64,000 nucleotides of DNA from Rhizophlyctis rosea (Eukaryota; Chytridiomycota; Chytridiomycetes; Rhizophlyctidales; Rhizophlyctidaceae): positions 1-64,000 of the forward strand of contig JADGJC010000229.1 in assembly GCA_027596075.1 (NCBI GenBank), read 5' to 3'. The notes beneath the pieces are model-generated. The model worked only from the letters and a program-made list of their open reading frames with translations. It was not told the origin of the DNA and ran no database searches. Of this stretch, positions 34,573 through 44,012 are shown in pieces. The translations under genes were made by a program, and so were the position numbers. Every line of letters begins with the position of its first letter. Within the stretch, counting starts at the first letter, position 1.

Positions 34573-35669
34573 ATGTCGGACATTACCTATGAAGGCGTCC
34601 CATACTTCGTGGCCGGCGCAGGTGAGGTTGGGCTTCTTCGTCCTGCTGCAGCTGTTTCTAACACTCTCCCAAGAAGGGGCAAAGGCCGGTGTCATCGTGA
34701 TTCAAGAATGGTAAGGCACCAGCGCGTGTTCGATGCGTAAGACGCGCGCTAACGTTGAGAATAGGTGGGGTCTCAATAATCAGATCAAGAAGACCACCAA
34801 ACGGTATGCCGAGGCTTTGGGCGCCCTTGCGATCTCTCCGGACCTTTACCGCGGTAAGGTCGCGACGGAGGAGGACGAGGTAAGCCCAAAAACGCATACA
34901 TACCAACTCCATTAACAACCGCGTGTACTAATATTGATCGCGCAGGCAAATCACCTCATGGGTGCATTGGACTGGCCCCGAGGTAGTTCTCAATGTTTTG
35001 GGCAAAGTGGAAGAACCGTAATTGAACATCCTTACTTCCCACAGCCATCGAAGACATCCGGAATGCTGTAAAGTACCTCAAATCCCGGGGCGTAGAGAAG
35101 GTAGCATCCTCCCCTGTCTCACACCCTACATATAATGCCCCATTGCAACATACACCTCACTCAACCCCACTTCCCGTAGGTCGGAATCACGGGTTTCTGT
35201 ATGGGCGGAGCCCTAACCCTCGCATCAGCAGTCCACATCCCCGAACTATCGGCTGGTGTAGTCTTCTACGGCGTTCCCCCAGCAGCTTTCGCGGACCCTA
35301 AAGATATCAAGATCCCGCTCCAGTATCACTTTGGCAACCAAGACACTAGCAAAGGGTTTGCAGACAAGCCGGTATATCGTATCTTTGCATCTCATGCAGC
35401 AATATCAGGGAATAACGCTTTTGGTGCAATAGACTGCGGATAAGTTGAAGGAAACGCTTGCAGCTAATGGGAAAGACACGTCGGAGTTTTATCAGTGGGA
35501 GGGAGCTAATCATGGTATGTCGTGATTGAGGCACATTACAGAGCAATCAATCTGATTTTGTTTTGCGATAGCTTTCATGAATGAAGAGGAGCCTGCATAC
35601 CCGTACGTTCCGGAGGTTGCTAACAAGGCGTTTGACAAGTCTGTGGCTTTCTTCAAGAAACATTTGTAA
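34573..35669 (+). CDS. Dienelactone hydrolase family protein
   Basis: The family opens lactone rings of dienelactones made during aromatic breakdown; many fungal members have unknown substrates. The gene has about seven short exons, with the first four at 34573-34621, 34674-34710, 34765-34879 and 34946-34982. It runs from MSDITYEGVPYFVAG through AKAGVIVIQEWWGLN, RYAEALGALAISPDLYRG, VGITGFCMGGALTLAS and VVFYGVPP to the C-terminal ANHAFMNEE and KSVAFFKKHL. The catalytic triad is Cys in GFCMGG, Asp in FGNQD and His in GANHAF, as in carboxymethylenebutenolidase. Length is about 240 residues, normal for the family. No signal peptide or peroxisomal tail was seen. Confidence 0.92.
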
Positions 35670-36404
35670 ATATACGTATCGTCACGAAATATAGCCGAGG
35701 TGTTGTAAGGACTATCTTTGATGATGGCGGGATGAGAGCTGGAAGATTGGGGGTGTCGGACGCAGTGGTCTGATGGACATGGGCCTTGACGCAATTTTGC
35801 TGAAGCTTGGACTTTGAATATTGATCGCGAATAGGGTTATGGATGTGCTGCAGAAGGATTCGAGGAGCAGTTTGCGGTGTCTTGAGGGATGTGGGGACAT
35901 TGGCTTTGCGGGATGGTCGACGAGGTCAACAGAAAAGGATGCAGATTATCGATAAACTCCCATGCACGGTTCTTTAAACATCGTCTCCATATCCCGCATA
36001 TGGGAATTAGACGAGGTCATTCAGAGAGTCAATATGTCTATACTAACGTCATTGCAATTCACTACCGATGACTGTCAGAGCGGTGAGTGAATACGGGGGA
36101 ATATATTCACAAAGTACTGTACTTCTCCAACTAGACTAAGCACTTTGACACAACGTACAAAATACTGGGTACTTAAAACTTTACACGGTAGTACGGAAAT
36201 TTTACAAAAAATGTCGATAGCCTAACGCTTTCGTCGGTATCGAAACTAGAAAGATACATCGTTGTGTTACTGTTTGTGAACTCTTATACATGTTGCCGCG
36301 GACGTTATTTTTTTTGTCTTTTTTTCGTTTTTGGTGAAGATACAGTCCTTTCTGATGGTACAGCTTTTCCGTCATTTGTACACCCCACTCCCCTCCTGAT
36401 TCTT
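35670..36404. other. Convergent intergenic region
   Basis: 735 bases lie between two converging genes. Minus-strand and plus-strand frames are short and motif-free. A run of T near 36307-36330 may belong to the 3' region of the ankyrin gene. Nothing else is supported. Confidence 0.4.
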
Positions 36405-37280
36405 TCACATCCATGGATCGATTGCGAATTTGACCGGACGGTGGTGATGGAAGGAGGTCGGAGCCAACATTTCTTTGATGAGGAAGTCGCGGTTTTCGGG
36501 ACGGCGGCGACGATTGAAGGAGGTCGGTTTCGACATTTTGATGAAGTAGTCGGGATTTTCGAGACGGCTGCGGGCGAGGTAGGCCCATTGGATGATACGG
36601 GCATCGGCGTCGGTGAAGCATGTGCTTCCGTCCGTGTTTTGGGCGGCGTCCAGTAGGCAGTTGACGATTTCGTAGCGACCTTGGCTTGCAGCATGTGTCA
36701 GTGATTTTTCGAGGGCGCGGGGTGAGACGCGTCGAGGTTCGTTTCGTAGGAGCAAGTGGATGACATGGTGATGGTTGAATTGCGCTGCTGCGATGAGGGC
36801 GAAGTCATTGTATGCGTGGACGTTTGCGCCGGCCTTGAGGAGTTGTTTGGTGGTTGTGTATTGACCTCTCTTTGCTGCGACCATGAGAGCGTGGTCACGA
36901 GCCTCCTGGCTGGGCCTTCCCACCTTGAGCAGAAGTTTCACCGCCCTTTCTTGACCGTATGATGCTGCCCATTGTAGTGCTATACTATTGTGCCCCTGCG
37001 CGTTGATCCCTGCATTCACGAGGGAGACCAGCAGTGTGTAGTCTCCCAACCAGGCAGCGTAGGCGAGCCACCATTCCGCGAGCTTGGTGTCGACTTTTTT
37101 CATGTTGGTACGGAGGAAGTGTCTGTCCCAGTGTCTGAGGGCGTAGGTGCAGTCCGCTTCGAAGATGTCGTCGGGTGTGATGAATTGGGAGCAGAAAGGG
37201 CTTGTGGATCGCATGTCTCGGCTGGTTTTGGGTTGGGCGATTCTGGCGACCATGCGCATCACTTCGGGAGGGAGGGCCAT
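36405..37280 (-). CDS. Ankyrin-repeat protein
   Basis: A single-exon gene of 291 residues. The N-terminus, MALPPEVMRMVARIAQP, looks like the opening helix of an F-box-like segment, as in large ankyrin families of chytrids. About five ankyrin units follow: LAYAAWLGDYTLLVSLVNAG, ALQWAASYGQERAVKLLL, ALMVAAKRGQYTTTKQLLKAG, ALIAAAQFNHHHVIHLLL and SLTHAASQGRYEIVNCLL. The last 70 residues are Arg- and His-rich without a known fold, and include two similar stretches (PTSFNRRRRPENRDFLIK and PTSFHHHRPVKF). An upstream in-frame Met at 37325 would add 15 residues. Ankyrin repeats bind proteins; the partner is unknown. Confidence 0.8.
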   Translation of the reverse strand: MALPPEVMRMVARIAQPKTSRDMRSTSPFCSQFITPDDIFEADCTYALRHWDRHFLRTNMKKVDTKLAEWWLAYAAWLGDYTLLVSLVNAGINAQGHNSIALQWAASYGQERAVKLLLKVGRPSQEARDHALMVAAKRGQYTTTKQLLKAGANVHAYNDFALIAAAQFNHHHVIHLLLRNEPRRVSPRALEKSLTHAASQGRYEIVNCLLDAAQNTDGSTCFTDADARIIQWAYLARSRLENPDYFIKMSKPTSFNRRRRPENRDFLIKEMLAPTSFHHHRPVKFAIDPWM

Positions 37281-37686
37281 TGTGGGAGCTTCGCACTGCG
37301 ATGATGATGTTGCTATTAGCATCACTGCGTTCTACTGCATCGGATGCATGCCACCAACCTGTTGACACATGACTTTGAGCTGTTTGGAATTCGCGATCTA
37401 CTTGTCAGGATTTCGCGTGAAGGGGTTGATGAAGACTTGAGTGGCCCAAGCCAGGCCGGTTGAGCGTACATTGACAAAAATAGGCTTTGCACCCGTGGCT
37501 TCCCCTAAAAGTGGCAAAGTCCATTCCTCAATTTCCGCCACAGTCGTGCCACCAGGCAAGGGCTTCATACCACGCACCAGCAGGCTCGACGAGTTTACCA
37601 CCACATTTGGCACTACACAATTCCACCTTTGTCACCAACAACTGAGTTTCACCAGTAGCTGATCCTTTTGCAAGCAACAGGCCGAG
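37281..37686. promoter_or_regulatory. Divergent promoter, ankyrin gene / PTPA
   Basis: 406 bases lie between two divergent starts. No clear TATA box or repeated motif was found. Confidence 0.35.
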
Positions 37687-39152
37687 ATGCCGTCAGAAGA
37701 AGTCCACTTCACGACTCCAAAGCGCGCAATTCTTACAAAAGAGGACTTGGAGCGCTTCCAGACGTCAGATGCCTACGACAAAATCCTTGGTTTCATCCTA
37801 CGATTGAACGACTCAGTCCGTGGGAAGAAGCTAACGACTGAGACGACGAAAAGTGCTGTAAGCGCGGTTGCTTCCACAACATTCTGATCAAGACTTCGGT
37901 TGCTGACGTCTCCTTCAAGGTGGTTACTAGACTGTTGGACATTCTGGACGAACTTGACGGGTGGGTGAAGGAGATCGCGCCCGTGGAGAACACAAAGTCT
38001 CGTTTCGGGAACCCTGCCTTCCAAACGTGGTTTGACAAGCTGACTGAGGTTAGCATGAGTGAAGTTCGGCCTTGCCGAAGGACACTGCTAACGGAGTTGC
38101 ACCGTAACAGAGCGCGCCTGTCATTCTATCCGACCTTGTCCCCGCACAAGCAATTCCTGAAGTATCCACATATCTAATCAACTGCTTCGGAAACCGGAAA
38201 CGAATTGACTATGGAACGGGCCACGAGCTTCATTTTATGGCATTTTTGTAAGCACGCAGTGAAAATTGTGCTTTGTTGTGACCACGATGATTTAGCGCTG
38301 TGTTCTTCCACACTGGTCAGACTATGTTTGGAACATCTGGAACTAATCGGCAAGGAAGACTACCCAGCAATTACACTCAACGTTTTCTGGCGGTACGACA
38401 GAACTCTCACGTTTCCTTTGGCAGTCTGGATCTGACATTCTTGGCAGATATATCGGTCTTATGCGTAGCCTGCAATTCGCGTATTGGCTGGAACCAGCAG
38501 GATCACACGGAGTATGGGGACTGGACGACTATCACTTCTTGCCTTTCATGTTTGGCGCGTCGCAATTAGCAGGTAAAGCTTTCCTTGTTGGTAGTTGTCG
38601 AAGAAGTCAAGCTCAATCTGATGATGTTCAGATCATAAATACATACGACCGAAGGCAATTCACGACCCGGATGTTGTAGATGAATTTTCGAAAGACTACA
38701 TGTACTTGGCTTGCATAAAGTTCATCAATTCGGTACGTCATACATTTGATCTCGATCAGTTTATGTACGCAAAACTCCTCACACCTCAAACCTCGACACA
38801 GGTCAAAACCGCCTCCCTCCGCTGGCACTCCCCAATGCTCGACGACATCAGCGGCGTAAAAACATGGAAAAAAATCAGCGAAGGGATGGTAAAGATGTAT
38901 AAAGCTGAAGTACTCGGAAAACTCCCCATCATGCAGCATTTTCTGTTTGGTTCGATTATACATTTTGAGCCGTCGGGAGAGATGCCGGAGGGGGAGGATG
39001 AGGATTGTGGGAGTGGGCATGGACATGTGCATGCGTTTGGGCAGGAGTTTCCGGAGTGTTGTGGGATTCGGGTGCCGAGTGCTATTGCGGCGGCGGCGGG
39101 GACGGCGGGGGAGGGTGCGAGGGTTATTAGGCGACCTTTGCCGTTTGACTGA
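37687..39152 (+). CDS. Serine/threonine phosphatase 2A activator (PTPA, Rrd-type peptidyl-prolyl isomerase)
   Basis: PTPA loads metal into and activates the PP2A catalytic subunit. The first exon, 37687-37857, encodes [20 protein letters not shown] and ends in phase 0; the second starts at 37920 with [15 protein letters not shown] and [13 protein letters not shown]. Later exons give [11 protein letters not shown] (the conserved GTGHE loop), [31 protein letters not shown], a second helix pair with [12 protein letters not shown], and [13 protein letters not shown] followed by [16 protein letters not shown]. These blocks are the PTPA signature in order. Length is about 370 residues, as in yeast Rrd1/Rrd2. 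The last 60 residues hold a short acidic and HGHVHAFG segment and an Ala/Gly stretch not in the core. Confidence 0.95.
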
Positions 39153-39487
39153 ATGTCAAAGTAGGGTTGTGTAATTGTGTAATCGTCAGGACGGCCGTTA
39201 TTTGCGGCCAAAAGATTTGTAAATAGTAGATCATCAAGGAAAAGTCAGAACTCTCATCGAGCACTGCTGGGTTCTGAACATGTACCATGTGGCTGCTCTA
39301 TAAACAAACCAGGGCAGGAATCATGCGCAATCAAAGGCATTGACTCATTTTATTGCACTGATGCTTTCGATTCAAAGAATATGTGTATCCTACAGATGCG
39401 TAATGTTCTGATGGGTGCTGAAGTCCTTATGGCAATTCTGCAATACTTTGGAAGTCCATACTCCCACCCTCCCGCCGAACAACCTTT
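39153..39487. other. Convergent intergenic region
   Basis: 335 bases between the PTPA and tyrosinase stops. No gene; presumably both 3' untranslated regions. Confidence 0.4.
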
Positions 39488-41482
39488 TCAAGGACCAATA
39501 TTTCGACCACTGCCATCCGGCCTGCCAGGCCTCCCATTTTGCCCCGTACCACCACCATTGTTGCTGTTACCGCCTTGTGCAGGCTGGCCGTTCGATCCAC
39601 CAGTATTGACATCAAGCCCACCATCAGACGTAGGCATCTCCCCTCCACTCGCAGTCTCTTGACTCCCCCCAGCACCACCCGTCTCCTGACTCCCCCCACC
39701 ACCACCCCCTCCACCCGTCTCCTGCCCCGGATTATACGCCCCTCCACTCCTCGCAAGCCCCACTGCATCATTCGGACAATACCCAATAACACCCCCCGCC
39801 CCACTCCCACTCCCACCCCCCAAATCATCCACAAGACAACACTGCGCAAACACGTCCACCGGCACCGCTGGCAGACTTCCCTCATACGTATTAGTCTCCC
39901 ACGCACTCGTTCCCTCCAAGGGTTGGCGGTTCTTGATTTTCTCGAAGGATTGGTCGAGGAAGGAACGGAGTTCGGGCGTGACGGCGTCTGCGTTGTTGGC
40001 GAAGAACATTTGCACGAAGGAGGCGGGGAGGTCGGGGGGTGCGTAGGTTGGTGTTAGGTATGTTCGGGGGGATTTTGCGATGGAGGGGAGGGAGGCGTTT
40101 ACGGCTGAGATGAGGGAGAAGCCTACTGTTGCTCCGCCGGTGTTTGTGGTGGGTTTGCCGTCATAACCAGTAGTAAGTTGCCGCTTCTTCCTCTTCTCTC
40201 CGTTCAGGAATCGCCTCTTCCTCGTCGGTCCGTGTCCGTTGAAAGGTTGATTGACCTGCGGGGCGTACTGGACGCACTGCTGGGCTATGAATTGGATTTG
40301 GCTTGCTTTGCTGCCGAAGTATGGCATGGTAGTGGATGTGGAGAGGCAGTTGTTACTGTTGGGATTTGATGGGCAGGATCCGGCGAGTTGGTAGCTTTGG
40401 GGGCGGTTTTCGCCGTTCCATTTGGTTTGGACGCGGTGCCAGAGACGGTCGACGTTTGTGTGGTGGAGCCAGAACACTGAAAACGATTTTGATGACATGA
40501 GTTGAATGCTATCACCTCAACAAAGCACAAAAGGCAACTACTCACTATAATCCAAAGGACTATACATCGTACTCATGAGTCCCCCCTGCGACACATGCAC
40601 ATACCCATGCAACCTCTCCACAGTAGTCGCCCACGTCCGATACCCATCATTATACGCCCCCTGCAATGCAGCATTGTAAAAATCCAAAGCCGCCCACGCG
40701 AAGGTTTTCCGGCCGTCGCTGTCAGTCGCGGTTTGCACGGATGGGTCGGAGAGTGTGTAGTCCCGGTATAGACCGCGACCCTGTTCCGTGAAGCGGATGC
40801 CGGCTAGGGGGCCGTCGGTGAGGTCTTGTCCGGCTGTGGAGTGGCCTAGGTGGTCCCAGACGGAGTCGCGGGCCCACCAGGAGGGGTCCCACTGCAGGTG
40901 ACATACAACACTGTCAGTACCACATATGGATTCATCTCTTCCACAAAGGGCAAGCAACCCATACCTCCAACTCCGTAGCCCAATACGGAAACGCAAACCC
41001 CCGATCATAATTCCCCTGAAAGAACCTCTCAACATGATTCACATAATTCCGATGCCACACCAGAAACCCATTGTTGGCATGAATCTGCTCGTTGAACCGG
41101 TTGTGCAGCCACGCGATTTGTTCCCAGACTGTTAGTTTCTGAGTTTGTTCGGCTTGTGCTAGGGCGGCGCGGTCGGAGGATGAGAGACGTGAGGAGTCGA
41201 TGTAGCGTCTGGTGCGGTCTGTGACTGCTTGGCGGATGACGCGGGAGAAGAGGGACCAGTCGGTTGTGGTTAGGTCTGGGGAGGTGCATGTGTCAGTTAG
41301 GTGTGTTTTGTTACTCCTTGAAGTGAAGAGGAGATCAAAAGGATGCGTTTCTTACCGTGGACTTCTTTCCGGGAAGTCACTGACGAACACCCGCTGTAAT
41401 CGTCAAACCCTGGCAGCGCTCCAAACACGAGCGTGATGCAGCACACGATGATGGAACCCAAGAGTAGCATAGCAGGCTTCAT
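39488..41482 (-). CDS. Secreted tyrosinase (copper type 3 monophenol/diphenol oxidase)
   Basis: Tyrosinases oxidise phenols to quinones, for example in melanin formation. The N-terminus MKPAMLLLGSIIVCCITLVF is a clear signal peptide. The first exon, from 41482, ends near 41355 at a GTAAGA donor; the next exon begins DLTTTDW. Copper site A: an early His followed by FLVWHRNYVNHVERFF. Copper site B: LHGYVHVSQGG and VFWLHHTNVDRLW. A tail of more than 200 residues follows and becomes Gly/Ser-rich, with repeated GSQETGG-type motifs and a CPND cysteine. The overall length is close to 600 residues. Introns lie near 40900 and 40520. The charged RKRRFLNGEKRKKRQ segment between the core and the tail could be a processing site for removal of a C-terminal domain, as known for fungal tyrosinases; that is inference. 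Confidence 0.93.
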
Positions 41483-42223
41483 CTTTCACGGTCGTAGTAC
41501 CACCGGTTTTTCACCCGTACTGTTGACTGCCAGACTATTCTATCTCCTTGTGACAGGAGCTAGAAGTCACTGCTGTTCGTCAATCGATGAAATCACGAAA
41601 TAGAAGCTGGGTGAGAGGAGCGCAGGGCGCCGCGCAGGCCTTTATAAGCGTGCATGTCACAAAGAGTGTGATGGACAAACAATCCCAGATCAACGTAAAC
41701 AACATGAGGCACTGCCAGTTTGATGCAACGCAATGTCACTGTTTACGGGTGTGTCGCGGTACACGAGTCAACAGCTGTGCCGACAAATGAGTCACAAGGA
41801 CCCTGAAATGTAGTGGGGCCGCTCTGGCGAGTTGCAACATTTTGCTTTTGCCTCAATTCAATATCTTGAATATAACGAACGGCCAAGGTGGCAATGAAAA
41901 TACTGGGCACCGCCTTTCAATTGATCGCCAGCTGCATTCCATTGCTACGTTCATCATCCTTTTGCAAACACTGACTTTTGCGAACATTCGGGGGCAGCAG
42001 TGATGTAAATCCTGATATATGGATTTGAATAGACATCCTCCTAACAGAACGCGAAAATGTTATGCGCAGTATACAGTGGCGAAAGATACAACATGCTCCT
42101 GCTTGTCATGAATCATCCAGATCAGCATTCCCAACGTCACCAATGAGCTCCATCCACAAGCTTTGGAACATGCCAATATCGCAATATAACTATTAAGTTT
42201 TAGAGAATGTGTACAAACATAAG
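41483..42223. other. Intergenic, promoter side of tyrosinase
   Basis: 741 bases with no gene recognised. Its left part is the tyrosinase promoter; its right part is downstream of the pseudokinase gene. Confidence 0.4.
41641..41646 (-). promoter_or_regulatory. Possible TATA box of the tyrosinase gene
   Basis: TATAAA on the minus strand lies about 160 bases upstream of the tyrosinase ATG, within a GC-rich context. This spacing fits a TATA box plus a leader of about 100-130 bases. Not proven. Confidence 0.35.
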
Positions 42224-43745
42224 CTAACCCAACAAGAACGGCGTAACTTCCTCTTCCTCATCTTCTTCACCTTCATCTCCCCCACTATCAGACACTTGGA
42301 GGGGTCCAGCCGGTGAAGGAATATCACCCCCGCAATGCATCGAATCCGAATCAACACCCAACAACTCCGCAATCTTCTTGACCTCCGCATACTCCTTCTT
42401 GGCTGTTGGACGGCTTTCCGGATCAATTGACGTCATGGCTACCAGCAAAGCCTTGATCTCCGGCCCGGCTCGAGAATTAGGCGGAATCAATGGGCCGGTC
42501 TTCTTTTTCCCACTCCCCCCACCCCGTCAACTCCCCACAGCATCAGACAGTGTGTACGAGCCCTCCCCGGTTATAAGATCATGAAGAGCCGCGACACATT
42601 TCCCGTAACTACCACCATTTTTCTTCACTAACTTGTTCACCCTAGCCCGACCCGTCCCGACCATTAGCAGAAAGATCTCCAAAAACACACAGCCCATTGC
42701 GAATACATCCACTGCCCGTCTCATGCCAGCCTCATCAGCTCCCTCCTGCTCTGCGGCGGACAACTCGGGGCTTTTGTAGTAGTCTGTGCCTACAACATCG
42801 GAACCCGCATGACTGATGAGGGCGTATTGCACGTTAAAGCCAAAGTCGGTTATGATAGGTGATGGAAGGTTGGATGTGGGCAATGTGTGGATGAGGATGT
42901 TCTTTGGTTGTATGTTGCAGTGCTTGATTCGAGTCGTGTGCAGGTATGTCAAAGCAGAAGATAAACATGATAGCCAATTGATCAGAAGGGTTTTCTGTCC
43001 AGACCATTAATGAGTGCACAGTTTGGATTAGCCCTAGCGCTCTGGAACTCACCTTTCCTTCATTATCAAGATTATGCCACCAGTCCCACCGATGGTCGTT
43101 GACAGTGTCCATGAAATTCTGCAAGGTGGTTTCGGCCCATGGTGCAATGATGAGATGAAGGTCGGGTCCATGGGAGTAAGATGCAACATGGCGAACCAAA
43201 TGAGCATGGTCCACCACTGAAAGAAGGCGCAGCTCCCTCCGCCAAGAAGCTTCCCTATGGTCGCCTGTGCGAAGACCATACAGCGTCTTCCGTGCATAAG
43301 TTATGGAGTCTCCGTTGTGCAAATGAACATCCTTAACTTCCGATACCACCCCAAAGCGCCCTCCAAGGGCTGCGCCCGGATGTACTTGAATGAATGGTTC
43401 GCCATCAGATAAGTGCAAATCACGGTGCTCCCCAACTTCGAATGGTAGCGTGAGATAGGCAGTTTGGGCGTGCAGGAATTGGGTAAGAATGGGTAGTGGG
43501 ATGCTCGGCACTGACTGTTCCAAAGTGCATTTTGATAAAGGCAAGTCAGAGTCCTGCAAACCAGCATCTGCGAACAGAATCAGGAGGTTCCATGGCGAAG
43601 GTGAAATCTGGGAGATGATTGTGGTAACCATGGGTAAATGCCTTGCCGCAAAGTCACCATAGGGGATTCTGTAGAAGCGGTGCGGCTTCGCCAACTCTTC
43701 CGCAGTAAATGCCGCAGATAGTACTTCGGGAATGATTGACATCAT
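42224..43745 (-). CDS. Protein-kinase-fold protein, apparent pseudokinase with internal TGA
   Basis: Exon 1, 43745 to about 43053, encodes an N-terminal region of about 130 residues, then the kinase N-lobe: HPGAALGGRFGVVSEV (Gly-loop), ITYARKTL (lysine) and LIIAPWAETTLQNFM. A GTGAGT...ACAG intron follows. Exon 2 gives ALTYLHTTRIKHCNIQPKNI, where the HRD-type catalytic Asp is Asn and the following Lys is Gln, then ITDFGFN, VGTDYYKSPEL and a helix-F region (AVDVFAMGCVFLEIF). The frame meets TGA at 42527-42529, but the very same frame continues with KALLVAMTSIDPESRPTAKK, which is kinase subdomain XI, and stops at 42224. The stop thus falls inside the domain. The bases are TGA-CGG, a context known for readthrough in some viruses. 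Alternatives are a pseudogene or a sequence error. Confidence 0.75.
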
Positions 43746-44012
43746 GTTCTGCCAAGAATTCTATCCATTTGTAGTGAGGAAGTCCAAGAACTGGACTCCA
43801 GAGACTCCAGAGGTGAAGTATCACGGTAAAATAGCTGGCATATAGTCTCCACTATCGCTATCTGAGCTAACCCATTCCCACAACCGAATGGTGTAGCGCA
43901 TGCAGAGCAGAACACCTGCAAGAAGTGAACCACAAAAATACAACACTCCCTTCATAAATTAACTCATCTATATACATATGCAAAAAAACAAATCTACACA
44001 AATCTCTCAAAA

